DNA of 64,000 nucleotides, taken from NCBI RefSeq assembly GCF_900608595.1, contig NZ_UWYY01000019.1, positions 91,927 through 155,926 of the forward strand, given 5' to 3'. Numbering within the stretch: position 1 is the first letter of the stretch; each line of letters opens with the position of its first letter. Positions 49,323 to 58,684 of this stretch are shown piece by piece. A model generated the notes under the pieces. That model searched no databases and had not been told where the DNA came from. It saw only the letters and a program-made list of their open reading frames with translations. This DNA comes from Promicromonospora panici (GTDB lineage Bacteria > Actinomycetota > Actinomycetes > Actinomycetales > Cellulomonadaceae). The position numbers were made by a program, and so were the translations under genes.

Positions 49323-50810
49323 GTGCCGAGCTCGGGCGAGACGACAGCCGGCGGCGAGACCGACCTCATCACACTGGGTCGTCGCATCCGGCATCTGCGC
49401 ACCGCGCAGGGGCTCACGCTGGACGCGCTCGGCGAGAAGGTGGGCTCGGCCCCGAGCCTGCTGTCGCTGGTGGAGAACGGCCGCCGCGAACCGCGGCTCA
49501 AGCTCCTGCGGTCGGTCGCGGAGGCGCTCGGCGTGCCGATGAGCGAGCTGCTCAGCGCGGAGCCGCCGTCGCGCCGCGCGGCCCTGGAGATCGCGCTCGA
49601 GCGGGCGCAGCGCGGGCCGCTGTTCACGACCCTGGGCGTGCCGTCGGTCAAGCCCAGCCAGAAGCTGCCGATGCCCGTGCTGGAGCAGCTCGTGGGCCTG
49701 CACGACGAGCTGGCCCGGCGCGAGCAGCTGGCCATCGCGACACCCGAGGAGGCCCGGCGCGCGAACACCGACCTGCGCCTCGAGCGGGAGGCCCGCGACA
49801 ACCACTACCCGCAGTTCGAGGCACTGGCCGAGCAGATGGTCAAGGCCGCGGGGTACACCGGCGGCGCCCTGACGCACCGCACCGTGGCGCGGATGGCGGA
49901 GCAGATGGGCTTCACCCTGCTGCACGTGGACGACCTGCCGCGGTCCGCCCGTTCGGTGACCGACCTGCGCAACGGACGCATCTACCTGCCCCCGGCGTCG
50001 ACCCCAGGGGGTCACGGGCTGCGGTCGCTGGCGCTGCAGGCGCTCGCCCATCGGGTGCTCGAGCACGACCGGCCGCGTTCCTACGGGGAGTTCCTGCGGC
50101 AGCGCGTCGAGATCACGTACTTCGCCGCCGCGTGCCTGGCGCCGCAGTTCGTCGCGGTGCCGTTCCTGGAGGCGCGCAAGCGTGAGCGCGACCTCGCGGT
50201 CGAGGACTTCCGTGACGCCTTCGGGATCACGCACGAGGCCGCCGCCATGCGGCTCACCAACCTCGCGACGCACCACCTCGGCATCCCGCTGCACTTCCTG
50301 CGCGTCGGGGCGGACGGCGCCCTGTTCCGCGGCTACGCGAACGACGGCCTGCCGTTCCCGCAGGACGTCACGGGCGCCATCGAGGGGCAGCTGATCTGCC
50401 GCAGGTGGGCGGCCCGCGAGGCGTTCGAGCGCCGCGACCGGGCCACCGAGTTCTACCAGTACACCGACACCCCGGCCGGGACGTTCTGGTGCTCCACCCA
50501 GACGGGATCCATGTCGCCGGCCGGCGGGCCTGACGGCGGGTCGGGCGCGTTCTCCATCACGGTCGGCGTGCCCTACGCGCACGCCAAGTGGTTCCGCGGG
50601 CGCGACACCCAGGTGCGGCGCGTGTCCACGTGCCCCGACCCCGCCTGCTGCCAGCGCCCCGCGCCGGAGCTCACCGAGCGCTGGTCCGGCGAGGCCTGGC
50701 CCTCCGGGCGTATGCACCAGCAGATCCTCGCGGCCCTGCCGCGCGGCGCCTTCCCCGGGGTGGACGACGCCGAGGTGTACGCGTTCCTGGACAAGCACGC
50801 TCCCGAATGA
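49323..50810 (+). CDS. ramB: RamB-type regulator (XRE helix-turn-helix plus IrrE-like and DUF2083 domains)
   Basis: 495-residue regulator. The N-terminal XRE helix-turn-helix is at residues ~18-72 (IRHLRTAQGLTLDALGEKVGSAPSLLSLVENGRREPRL). An IrrE/ImmA-like central region (residues ~160-300) follows, then a C-terminal short-chain fatty acyl regulator domain with TCPDPACCQRP. RamB controls acetate and gluconeogenic genes in Corynebacterium and Mycobacterium. GTG 49323 has GGAGAACGAC upstream. The divergent position next to pckG supports a link to carbon-source switching. Confidence 0.88.
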   Translation: MPSSGETTAGGETDLITLGRRIRHLRTAQGLTLDALGEKVGSAPSLLSLVENGRREPRLKLLRSVAEALGVPMSELLSAEPPSRRAALEIALERAQRGPLFTTLGVPSVKPSQKLPMPVLEQLVGLHDELARREQLAIATPEEARRANTDLRLEREARDNHYPQFEALAEQMVKAAGYTGGALTHRTVARMAEQMGFTLLHVDDLPRSARSVTDLRNGRIYLPPASTPGGHGLRSLALQALAHRVLEHDRPRSYGEFLRQRVEITYFAAACLAPQFVAVPFLEARKRERDLAVEDFRDAFGITHEAAAMRLTNLATHHLGIPLHFLRVGADGALFRGYANDGLPFPQDVTGAIEGQLICRRWAAREAFERRDRATEFYQYTDTPAGTFWCSTQTGSMSPAGGPDGGSGAFSITVGVPYAHAKWFRGRDTQVRRVSTCPDPACCQRPAPELTERWSGEAWPSGRMHQQILAALPRGAFPGVDDAEVYAFLDKHAPE

Positions 50811-50865
50811 CGGGTTCACGGTGTATCGCGCGATCCGGGTGGGTGCCGGGTTAGCGTAGGCGACC

Positions 50866-51543
50866 GTGGCATCGAATCTGGCTTGTATCGGACTGGACGT
50901 CTGGCGACGTAGCGACTTTCGCGACATGGTGGCGGTTGCCCGCGCCGAAGCGGAGACCATTGCCAAGGACGGCGAGGTCGGCGTCCATATCTGGACCGAT
51001 GCGTCCGGTGCCCGCCTGATCATCACCACCGAGGGTGACCTGGTCCGGGTGGTCACGCCCACGTTCTACGCCGCGCCGGGCGCGATCATGTCGGAGCCGC
51101 AGGCGGTCGACGGCGGGCTCGTGCTCGCCGAGCTCGTGAACGACCAGGACGAGGTCTTCACCGAGATCGCCTGCCAGCTCGAGGAGCTCGCCCTGCTCGG
51201 TGGGGCGACACCGCCGGTCGAGGGGCCGGTGTCCGTCGTCGTGCTGGGCAACTCCGTGCGGGTCACCGGGCGGGTCGATGGCGGCGTGCCCGGTCTGGTC
51301 TTCAAGCCCACCGGGGCGTACGCGGCGTCGACCGACGCCGTCGCGCACCTGACCGGCGTCGTGCTGGCGGTCGAGGAGCGGGCCGTGGCTCGGACGGGCC
51401 AGGCGTTCACCGCCGCGCGCGTGCAGACCGACGGCTTCCAGGTGACGCTCTGCGTCCCGGCGGGCGACCCGTCGCTGGCCCCGGGCGACGTGGTCGAGGT
51501 GGACGGCTACGTGGTGGCGTCGATCCCGTCCCTGCGCGCCTGA
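50866..51543 (+). CDS. Hypothetical protein
   Basis: 225 residues, no recognised family. The first half has alternating beta-strand character (VGVHIWTDASGARLIITTEGDLVRVVTPTFYA). The second half (VARTGQAFTAARVQTDGFQVTLCVPAGDPSLAPGDVVEVDGYVVASIP, in parts) has the strand spacing of a small beta-barrel such as an OB fold. No signal peptide or membrane segment is seen, so it is probably cytoplasmic. GTG 50866 lacks a clear Shine-Dalgarno. It is transcribed in the same direction as ramB after a 55-bp gap. Confidence 0.75.
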   Translation: MASNLACIGLDVWRRSDFRDMVAVARAEAETIAKDGEVGVHIWTDASGARLIITTEGDLVRVVTPTFYAAPGAIMSEPQAVDGGLVLAELVNDQDEVFTEIACQLEELALLGGATPPVEGPVSVVVLGNSVRVTGRVDGGVPGLVFKPTGAYAASTDAVAHLTGVVLAVEERAVARTGQAFTAARVQTDGFQVTLCVPAGDPSLAPGDVVEVDGYVVASIPSLRA

Positions 51544-51574
51544 CCGTCGGGCTCGGCCCGGGTCGAGCGCCGCG

Positions 51575-52873
51575 TCAGTCGCGGAGCGGGCCGCCCCTCG
51601 CGTCCAGGCGGTCCAGGAGGCGGGACAGGACGTCGCCCAGGCGCAGGCCGTCGTGCTCGAACTCGTTGGTGACCCAGGGCGCGACGTTGCCCACCTGAGC
51701 CGCCGTCTCCAGCGAGAGCGACGAGTCGACGAACATGTCGTCGAAGTACACGGCGGCCTCGACCGGCACTTCGTTCTCCGCGAGGCGGTGCAGGTCGTAC
51801 AGGTCGCGCCAGCCCTGCCGCTCCGCAAGGGCGTTCGCCGCGGCCTCGAACGGCCGCAGGGCCTTGATCTCGGAGAACATCCAGGGATAGATCATCTCGC
51901 CGGTCATCAGGAGCGGGCGCGCGTCCTCGCCGAACGCCCGGTCGGCTTCGCGCACGGACTGGGCGGCCCACGCCGTCGGGCCGGTGTGGGACTGCGCGTA
52001 GATCGACTCGTGCAGCACCGCGTACAGCGGGTTCGTCGCGAACGACGTCTCGGCCGCGACCGTGGCGAGGAACGTGTCGCTCAGCGGACCGCCGTGCGGG
52101 GAGTCGAACGCCTCGTCGACGATCCAGTGCACCCGGTCGAATCCGGGCTGCATGCCGAAGTCCATGCCGAGCGTCTGGAACCTGCGGGCCGTGAGCGTGT
52201 CGCCGCCCGGCTCGGTCACCTGGCCGGTCGAGAGTCGGTCGGCGATGCGCCCGAGAGCCTTCACGGCGTGCGGGTAGCGCGCCCGGAACCGCTCGTTCTT
52301 GGCAACCACGCGTGGCTGGGTGCGCTCGTAGACCTCGCGGGCCGACGCCGTCAGGCCGGGCAGGCCGCCGGTGACGAGGCTCGCGTTGAGGCCCTCGGGA
52401 GCGAACGACAGGTATGTCATCGTGATGAAGCCGCCGTACGACTGGCCCAGCGAGGTCCAGCGGCGGCCGTCGAAGAGGGTCGTCCGCACGTGTTCGGCGT
52501 CGCGCACTATGTTGTCGGCGCGGAAGTGCGCGAGGTACTCCGCCTGCTCCTCGGGCGTGCCGACGGCGTTGAGCGCCGCGGCCCGGACCGCGCTCGACCG
52601 CCCGGTGCCGCGCTGGTCGAGCAGCACGACACGGAAGCGCTTCAGCGCGGTGCCGACCCAGCCCTCCGGGCCGGTCGGGCGCGGGCCCTTGCCGCCGGGG
52701 CCGCCCTGCAGGAACACGAGGAGCGGCAGGTCCTCGGTACGGCGCGCGGGATCGACGAGCTCGCGGGCGAACACGGAGATCGTGGGGGATCCGTCGGGCT
52801 GGGACCAGTCGAGCGGGACGTCGACGGAGTGGTCGGTGATGTGGACGCCGGGAAGGGTGTAGCTGATAGGCAC
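51575..52873 (-). CDS. Alpha/beta hydrolase, prolyl aminopeptidase-like (S33)
   Basis: 432-residue alpha/beta hydrolase of peptidase family S33. The oxyanion region is LLVFLQGGPGGKGPRP, the DQRGTGRS motif is characteristic of prolyl iminopeptidases, and the nucleophile elbow is LGQSYGGF. The C-terminal third (FEHDGLRLGDVL) holds a candidate catalytic histidine. No signal peptide is seen. It probably removes N-terminal proline or acts on a related amide or ester. GTG 52873 is the start. Divergent from the YqeB-like gene. Confidence 0.85.
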   Translation of the reverse strand: MPISYTLPGVHITDHSVDVPLDWSQPDGSPTISVFARELVDPARRTEDLPLLVFLQGGPGGKGPRPTGPEGWVGTALKRFRVVLLDQRGTGRSSAVRAAALNAVGTPEEQAEYLAHFRADNIVRDAEHVRTTLFDGRRWTSLGQSYGGFITMTYLSFAPEGLNASLVTGGLPGLTASAREVYERTQPRVVAKNERFRARYPHAVKALGRIADRLSTGQVTEPGGDTLTARRFQTLGMDFGMQPGFDRVHWIVDEAFDSPHGGPLSDTFLATVAAETSFATNPLYAVLHESIYAQSHTGPTAWAAQSVREADRAFGEDARPLLMTGEMIYPWMFSEIKALRPFEAAANALAERQGWRDLYDLHRLAENEVPVEAAVYFDDMFVDSSLSLETAAQVGNVAPWVTNEFEHDGLRLGDVLSRLLDRLDARGGPLRD

Positions 52874-52917
52874 TGGGTCACGCTATCGGTGGGCAGCGCC
52901 GGACCGCCTATCGTTGC

Positions 52918-52943
52918 ATTAATGGAGTCGCTGCTCTAATAAT
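52918..52943. promoter_or_regulatory. Operator-like inverted repeat upstream of yqeB-tetR
   Basis: ATTAATGGAG (52918-52927) and CTCTAATAAT (52934-52943) match as an inverted repeat at 8 of 10 positions. The AT-rich block just before the ATG at 52950 is conspicuous in this GC background. It is a plausible target of the TetR encoded by the second gene. Confidence 0.45.
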
Positions 52944-52949
52944 TGAGCC

Positions 52950-53660
52950 ATGACGACCACAGAGGTGCGCCAGCCCCCGGCACTCCCCGTCCTGATCGGC
53001 CTCGGCGTGCTCGCCCTTGGCCTCGTCCTCGGCTGGTTCGCCTCCCCGCTGGCCGGTGGACTCGCCGGGCTGATCGAGGCGTCTCCGCTGCCGGTACCCA
53101 AGCCGCTCCAGCTCGTCGAGACTCTGCCGCTGGCGTGGACCCTCGGCATCCTGGGTGGCCTCGGCCTGCTCGGCGGCGGGTTCCTCGCGTTCATGACGGT
53201 CGGGGAGGCGCCCCAGCTCACCGTCGCCGACGACCACCTCGAGCACCGGCAGGAGGAGCGCGAGGTGTGGATCGAGCGCTCCGACGTCGGCGCCGCGTTC
53301 CGCGACACGAGGTACCTCGTGCTTTTGCGGCCGGACGGCGGCCTCCGCGCCCGGCTCGACGCCGACACCCTGTCCTCGGACAGGATCCGGGCCGCGCTGG
53401 AGCAGCACCGCTGGCCGTGGCGGGACACGGATCCTTATGAGGAGAGGTTCGAGCGCTGGCTCGACGGCCGCCCCGGGTTCACCGCTGCTGAAAACGAGGC
53501 GCTCCGCCGTCGGCTCGAGGAGCGCAAGGATGCGTCCGCCCTCCGCAAGGCGGACGAGGACCTGGCCGCGCTGGGCCTGGTGGCCCGTGTCCGGGACGAC
53601 CGGATCCAGGTGCGCCGGACGACGTCGGCCGACGAAGGCGCGCGTGGCACGGACCGTTGA
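52950..53660 (+). CDS. YqeB-like membrane protein
   Basis: 236-residue protein with two N-terminal membrane helices (residues ~12-33, ~62-83) and a cytoplasmic domain with ERSDVGAAFRDTRYLVLLRPDGG and WRDTDPYEERFERWLDG. This layout and the charged C-terminal motif match the actinobacterial YqeB family, whose function is unknown. ATG 52950 follows GAGCC only weakly. The 3' end overlaps the TetR gene by 17 bp, so they are one transcription unit. Confidence 0.75.
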   Translation: MTTTEVRQPPALPVLIGLGVLALGLVLGWFASPLAGGLAGLIEASPLPVPKPLQLVETLPLAWTLGILGGLGLLGGGFLAFMTVGEAPQLTVADDHLEHRQEEREVWIERSDVGAAFRDTRYLVLLRPDGGLRARLDADTLSSDRIRAALEQHRWPWRDTDPYEERFERWLDGRPGFTAAENEALRRRLEERKDASALRKADEDLAALGLVARVRDDRIQVRRTTSADEGARGTDR

Positions 53661-54237
53661 TCCGGCGCGCCACGAGGCGCGCCGGCTCGTGATCATCGAT
53701 GTCGCCCTGACCGTCTTCGCGGAGCGTGGGTACGACGGCGCCACCACAGCGGCGATCTGCCGGCGTGCGGGCATCGGCTCGGGCACGTTCTTCCACTACT
53801 TCCCGACCAAGCTGGACCTGCTGCTGGCGATCCTGACGCTGGGCATACAGGAGGTCCGCGAGGCGGGGGAGGTCTTCGCGGACCGGACGGACCCGCTCGG
53901 CGTCCTCCTCGACATCGTCAAGCAGGGCGCGGACGACGCGGCGGACCCGCGGATGCCGGGGTTCGTCCGCGCGGTGGGCGGCATCATGCACCAGCCGGAC
54001 GTCGCCGCCAAGCTCGACGAGGATGCCCAGGCCCAGCGCGACCTGCTCCGGCCCTGGGTGGAGAAGGCGCAGCAGGCGGGTGAGATCAGGACCGACCTCA
54101 CCCCGGAGCGGATCACCTCGTGGCTCTACCTGCTGACCGACGGCTTCCTGGGTCGCACAGCGGACGAGGAGAACTTCACGGCCGAGGGCGAGAAGGCCAC
54201 CCTGGTCGACACGGCGAGGCGCTTCCTGGCCCCGTGA
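53644..54237 (+). CDS. TetR/AcrR family regulator
   Basis: 197-residue regulator. The helix-turn-helix is at residues ~15-58 (IIDVALTVFAERGYDGATTAAICRRAGIGSGTFFHYFPTKLDLL). The all-alpha C-terminal domain has no recognised ligand signature. GTG 53644 lies inside the end of the YqeB-like gene; this overlap suggests coupled expression and autoregulation through the AT-rich site upstream of that gene. It converges on glpK across a hairpin. Confidence 0.9.
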   Translation: MARTVDPARHEARRLVIIDVALTVFAERGYDGATTAAICRRAGIGSGTFFHYFPTKLDLLLAILTLGIQEVREAGEVFADRTDPLGVLLDIVKQGADDAADPRMPGFVRAVGGIMHQPDVAAKLDEDAQAQRDLLRPWVEKAQQAGEIRTDLTPERITSWLYLLTDGFLGRTADEENFTAEGEKATLVDTARRFLAP

Positions 54238-54284
54238 CGTGTCAGACGCTCAGGGCACCGGAGTGACCTGAACGTCTGACACGT
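54237..54284. terminator. Hairpin between convergent tetR and glpK
   Basis: ACGTGTCAGACGCTCAGG (54237-54254) pairs with CCTGAACGTCTGACACGT (54267-54284), one mismatch, 12-nt loop. It begins at the last base of the tetR stop and ends six bases before the glpK stop. It shares the unit GTCAGACGCTC with 16511-16541. Confidence 0.8.
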
Positions 54285-54290
54285 GAGTGG

Positions 54291-55805
54291 TCAGTGCACG
54301 TCGGAGTCGACCCAGTCGAACGTCTTCGTGACTGCCTTCTTCCAGCTCCGGTACAGCCGCTCCCGCTCGACCTCCTCGGCGACCGGCTCCCACCGCCGGT
54401 CCTCCGCCCAGTTCGCGGTCACGTCCGACTCGCCCTTCCAGAAGCCGACGGCGATACCCGCCGCGTAGGCAGCACCGAGCGCCGTCGTCTCGGCGACGAC
54501 CGGCCGGACGACGGGGACCCCGAGCTGGTCGGCCTGGAACTGCATCAGCAGCTCGTTGGCCACCATGCCGCCGTCGACCTTGAGCTCGGTGAGCTCCACG
54601 CCGGAGTCGGCCTTCATCGCGTCCATGACCTCGCGGGTCTGGTAGGCCGTGGCCTCCAGCGCGGCCCGAGCGATGTGGTTGCGGTTGACGTACCTGGTCA
54701 GGCCGACGAGCGCGCCGCGTGCGTCGGGCCGCCAGTACGGCGCGAACAGGCCGGAGAATGCCGGCACGAAGTAGGCTCCGCCGTTGTCGTCGACCTTGCG
54801 GGCGAGCCATTCGACGTCGGGCGAGTCGTGGAACAGGCCCAGGTTGTCGCGGAGCCACTGGATCAGTGACCCGGTCACGGCGATCGAGCCCTCGAGCGCG
54901 TAGATCGGGGCGGCGTCGCCGATCTTGTAGCAGACCGTGGTGAGCAGGCCGTTCTCGGACGGGACCTTCTCCGTGCCGGTGTTGAGCAGCATGAAGTTGC
55001 CGGTGCCGTACGTGTTCTTGGCCGTACCGACCTCGAAGCACGCCTGCCCGAAGGTCGCAGCCTGCTGGTCGCCGAGGATTCCGGCGATCGGCACGCCGGG
55101 CACCATGCCGCGGGGGCGGCCCTTTCCGTACACCTCGGAAGAGGAGCGGATCTCGGGGAGCATCGAGAGCGGGATGCCCATGTCGGCGGCGATGTCCTCG
55201 CGCCAGGACAGCGTGTCGAGGTCCATCAGCATGGTCCGCGACGCATTCGTGACGTCGGTGACGTGCACGCCGCCGTCGGGCCCGCCGGTCATGTTCCACA
55301 GGACCCACGCGTCCGTGTTGCCGAACAGGAGGTCACCGCGCTCGGCCGCCTCACGGGCACCCTCGACGTTGTCGAGGATCCACTTCACCTTGGGGCCGGA
55401 GAAGTAGGTCGCGAGCGGCAGGCCCACTATCGACTTGTACTTGTCCCCGCCCTCGGACCCGCTGAGCTCGTCGACGATGGCCTGCGTGCGGGTGTCCTGC
55501 CACACGATGGCGTTGTAGACCGGCTTGCCGGTCGTCTTGTCCCACACCACGGTGGTCTCGCGCTGGTTGGTGATGCCCACGGCGGCGAGGTCGGTGTGGT
55601 TGATATTCGCCTTGGTCAGCGCGAGCCCGACGACCTGGCGGGTGTTGTCCCAGATCTGGTCGGGCTTGTGCTCCACCCAGCCGGCCTTGGGGAAGATCTG
55701 GTCGTGCTCGAGCTGGCCGGTGGACACGATGGTCCCGCCGTGGTTGAAGACGATCGCCCGGGTGCTCGTGGTGCCCTGGTCGATCGCGAGTACGTAGTCA
55801 GCCAT
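54291..55805 (-). CDS. glpK: Glycerol kinase
   Basis: 504-residue FGGY-family kinase phosphorylating glycerol to glycerol 3-phosphate. The phosphate-1 motif DQGTTSTRAIVFNHGG is at residue ~9. GILGDQQAATFGQACF and the C-terminal VDGGMVANELLMQFQAD with ETTALGAAYAAG are typical. Length matches the family. It is the last gene of glpD-glpF-glpK. ATG 55805 is preceded by AAGGGAGTCAACACCG. Confidence 0.95.
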   Translation of the reverse strand: MADYVLAIDQGTTSTRAIVFNHGGTIVSTGQLEHDQIFPKAGWVEHKPDQIWDNTRQVVGLALTKANINHTDLAAVGITNQRETTVVWDKTTGKPVYNAIVWQDTRTQAIVDELSGSEGGDKYKSIVGLPLATYFSGPKVKWILDNVEGAREAAERGDLLFGNTDAWVLWNMTGGPDGGVHVTDVTNASRTMLMDLDTLSWREDIAADMGIPLSMLPEIRSSSEVYGKGRPRGMVPGVPIAGILGDQQAATFGQACFEVGTAKNTYGTGNFMLLNTGTEKVPSENGLLTTVCYKIGDAAPIYALEGSIAVTGSLIQWLRDNLGLFHDSPDVEWLARKVDDNGGAYFVPAFSGLFAPYWRPDARGALVGLTRYVNRNHIARAALEATAYQTREVMDAMKADSGVELTELKVDGGMVANELLMQFQADQLGVPVVRPVVAETTALGAAYAAGIAVGFWKGESDVTANWAEDRRWEPVAEEVERERLYRSWKKAVTKTFDWVDSDVH

Positions 55806-55879
55806 CGGTGTTGACTCCCTTGTCTGTGTCTCAGTCCGTGTTGAGGTTGCGGCCGCGGCTCCCGCGGCGGGGCCGCGGC

Positions 55880-56611
55880 TCAGGCGAGCGTGGTGGCCAG
55901 GAGGCCGCCCAGCGCGCCGCCGACCAGCGGCCCGACCACCGGCACCCAGGAGTAGGCCCAGTCGCTCGAGCCCTTGCCCGGGATGGGCAGGACGAAGTGG
56001 GCGATGCGCGGGCCGAAGTCACGGGCCGGGTTGATGGCGTACCCCGTGGGGCCACCGAGGCTCGCGCCGATGCCGACAACGAGGAGGGCGGCGGCCAGCG
56101 GCCCGAGGTCGCCCGGCCAGTTGGCGAACGACAGGATCACGAAGACCAGCATGAACGTGGCGATGACCTCGGTGACGAAGTTCCACGTGTACGAGCGGAT
56201 CTCCGGGCCGGTCGAGAAGACGCCGAGCTTCACTGCTGGTTCGGCTTCCTGGTCGAAGTGCTGCTTGTGCGCCAGATACGCGAGTACGGCGCCGACGAAG
56301 GCACCGGCCAGCTGCGAGACCCAGTACAGGAGCAGGTTGACGAAGTTCGCCGGCACGCCGTCGGCGAACTCCTCGGCACCGCTCGAGAGGATGCCCAGCG
56401 TGACGGCGGGGTTGATGTGCCCGCCGGACTTGAAAGCGACGAACACGCCGGCGAAGACCGCGAGGCCCCAGCCGAAGTTGATCAGCAGCCAGCCGCCGCC
56501 GAACCCCTTGGTCCTGGGGAGGATGGCGTTGGCCACGACGCCGGCACCGCCGAGGATGAGGATCAGGGTGCCGAAGAACTCCGGCACCATGATGTCCGTG
56601 AATGCGTTCAT
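55880..56611 (-). CDS. glpF: Glycerol uptake facilitator (aquaglyceroporin)
   Basis: 243-residue MIP-family channel with six membrane helices. Both NPA boxes are present (GGHINPAVTLG and YAINPARDFGPR). The Asp after the second NPAR is the residue that separates glycerol facilitators from strict aquaporins. Provides passive glycerol entry for GlpK. Spaced 74 bp from glpK and 105 bp from glpD on the same strand. Confidence 0.95.
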   Translation of the reverse strand: MNAFTDIMVPEFFGTLILILGGAGVVANAILPRTKGFGGGWLLINFGWGLAVFAGVFVAFKSGGHINPAVTLGILSSGAEEFADGVPANFVNLLLYWVSQLAGAFVGAVLAYLAHKQHFDQEAEPAVKLGVFSTGPEIRSYTWNFVTEVIATFMLVFVILSFANWPGDLGPLAAALLVVGIGASLGGPTGYAINPARDFGPRIAHFVLPIPGKGSSDWAYSWVPVVGPLVGGALGGLLATTLA

Positions 56612-56716
56612 CGCTGACTCGCTTTCTGCCGACCGCTCTGTCGGCGTACGGGGGTGAACCCGGCGGCTCCTCAGGGGTAGCTCGTCGGCGGTCTCGTTGT
56701 CGTGTCCTTGGTGTCC

Positions 56717-58462
56717 TCAGGTTCGAAGCGGCTGCATGGCAGCCACGTCCGGGGTGGCCAGGCGTGCCCGTTCGGCAGCCTCGTCGTCGGGTGATTCCTC
56801 TGCGTGCCGTTCCGCCTCGATCCGCTGCTGCCAGGCGCGGACCTCGCGCTCCGTGTCGGACGCGTCCCAGTCCAGCAGAGGCCCGATGACGGACGCGACC
56901 TCCTCGGCCGCCTCGGTGCCGCGGTCCGCGACCTCGTAGACGAGCCGCGTGCGGTGCGCCAGCACGTCCTCCAGGTGGAGGGCGCCCTCGTGGCTCACCG
57001 CGTAGTGCACCTCGGCGCGCAAGTAGGCGGGCGCGTGCTGGAGCGGCTCGGCGAGGGTCGGATCGGCGTCGCACAGCTCGACGATCTCGGCGAGATTGGC
57101 CCCGTACCGGTGCAGCAGGTGGTCCAGCAGCGGGGGAGTCCAGCCGAACCGCTTGCCCCACGTACGCGCCTGACGCTGCACGGCGCGGAGCCCGACGGCG
57201 CCCGTGAGCGGGATCTGGTGCGTGATCGAGGGGAGAGCGGCTGAACGCTGCCCGATCGCGAAGTCGACGGCGTCCTTGGCCATGATCCGGTAGGTGGTCA
57301 GCTTGCCGCCGGCGATGACGGTGAGGCCCGGCGTCGGCGAGGCGACGGTGTGCTCGCGGCTGACCTTCGCGCTGCTCGTGCCCGCCTTGGTGCCCGGCTG
57401 CAGCAGGGGGCGCAGGCCCGCGTAGGTGCCGATGATGTCTTCCCTGGTCAGGGGATGTGCCAGGACGGCGTTCGCATGGTCCAGCACGTAGTCGACGTCG
57501 GCGCTCGTGGCGACCGGGTGCGTCGGGTCGAGGTTCCACGGGGTGTCCGTGGTGCCGATGATCCAGTACCGGCTCCACGGGATGACGAACAGCACCGACT
57601 TCTCGGTCTGCAGGATCAGCCCCGCGTGGCCGCGGATGCGCTCGCGCGGCACGACGATGTGCACCCCCTTGCTGGCGAGCACCCGCAGCCCGCCCTCCGA
57701 GCCCGCGAGGGCCTCGGTCTCCTCGGTCCAGACGCCGGTCGCGTTGATGACCGCCCGCGCCCGGACGGTGATCTCCTGGCCCGTCTCCAGGTCCACGATG
57801 ACCGCGCCGTTCACGGCGCCTGTCGCGCCCTGTGTCAGGCTCACCACCTGGGTGCGGCTGGCGGCGTGCGCCCCGTAGCTGGCCGCGGTGCGGATCAGGG
57901 TGGCGACCAGGCGGGCGTCGTCGACCGACGCGTCCCAGTACTGGACGGCGCCGACGGCGGCGTCGTGCGCCAGGTCCGGGAACTTGGCCTCCATCTGGTT
58001 CTTGCTCAGGTGCCGGTGGAACGGCATCGGACGGCGGCCCGGGGTCAGCGTCGCCAGGACGTCGTACATGGCGATGCCCGCACCCACGTAGGCGCGCTCC
58101 CAGACCCGGTGCTCCAGGGGATACAAGAACGGGACCGGTCGCACCAGGTGCGGTGCGAGGTCCCGGAGCAGCAGGTCGCGTTCGGTGAGGGCCTCGTGGA
58201 CCAGCTCGAAGTCGAGCATCTGCAGGTAGCGCAGTCCGCCGTGGACCAGCTTGCTGCTGCGGCTCGAGGTTCCTTGCGCCCAGTCCTGCGCCTCGACGAC
58301 GGCGGTGGACAACCCGCGCGTGACCGCGTCCAGCGCTATTCCAGCGCCGGTGACGCCGCCCCCGATCACCAGTACGTCGAGTTCGGCCGAGGGGCTGACG
58401 CTGGCTTCGAGAGCGGCCAGCGCCTGCGTCCTCGCGTCTGCGGTCAGGCGTGTGGATGCCAT
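56717..58462 (-). CDS. glpD: Glycerol-3-phosphate dehydrogenase (FAD)
   Basis: 581-residue flavoprotein oxidising glycerol 3-phosphate to dihydroxyacetone phosphate at the membrane. The FAD motif is VLVIGGGVTGAGIALDAVTRG (~residues 28-48). LVHGGLRYLQ, GVWTEETEALAG and the C-terminal GGKLTTYRIMAKDAVDFA are conserved. The length fits actinobacterial GlpD. First gene of the glp cluster. No GlpR-type regulator gene lies in the window. Confidence 0.95.
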   Translation of the reverse strand: MASTRLTADARTQALAALEASVSPSAELDVLVIGGGVTGAGIALDAVTRGLSTAVVEAQDWAQGTSSRSSKLVHGGLRYLQMLDFELVHEALTERDLLLRDLAPHLVRPVPFLYPLEHRVWERAYVGAGIAMYDVLATLTPGRRPMPFHRHLSKNQMEAKFPDLAHDAAVGAVQYWDASVDDARLVATLIRTAASYGAHAASRTQVVSLTQGATGAVNGAVIVDLETGQEITVRARAVINATGVWTEETEALAGSEGGLRVLASKGVHIVVPRERIRGHAGLILQTEKSVLFVIPWSRYWIIGTTDTPWNLDPTHPVATSADVDYVLDHANAVLAHPLTREDIIGTYAGLRPLLQPGTKAGTSSAKVSREHTVASPTPGLTVIAGGKLTTYRIMAKDAVDFAIGQRSAALPSITHQIPLTGAVGLRAVQRQARTWGKRFGWTPPLLDHLLHRYGANLAEIVELCDADPTLAEPLQHAPAYLRAEVHYAVSHEGALHLEDVLAHRTRLVYEVADRGTEAAEEVASVIGPLLDWDASDTEREVRAWQQRIEAERHAEESPDDEAAERARLATPDVAAMQPLRT

Positions 58463-58583
58463 GCGCCAAACTCACCACGCATTCCCTCACTTGGCAAGAC
58501 CTTTGCCCTGTGTGGCCGGGTATGTGGGGAGGTTCTCTTGCTCACTTTCTGGTTCGGCATGCGATTCGCCTGATCTGCGTCGA

Positions 58584-58629
58584 GTGGCGTGCCGGGGTGC
58601 TGGGGTGGTCCGCGTGGCGTGCCGGGGTG
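58584..58629. repeat. 30-bp spaced direct repeat upstream of N-acetylglutamate synthase
   Basis: GTGGCGTGCCGGGGTG occurs at 58584-58599 and 58614-58629, with a partial third copy (TGGCGTGC) at 58636. The array fills the 222-bp gap between the divergent glpD and acetyltransferase starts. No regulator is known to me for this sequence. Confidence 0.6.
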
Positions 58630-58684
58630 TCCGCCTGGCGTGCGCGCCGGGCGCGGTGCGGTGCAGCAGCCGTACTGTGTCGCC

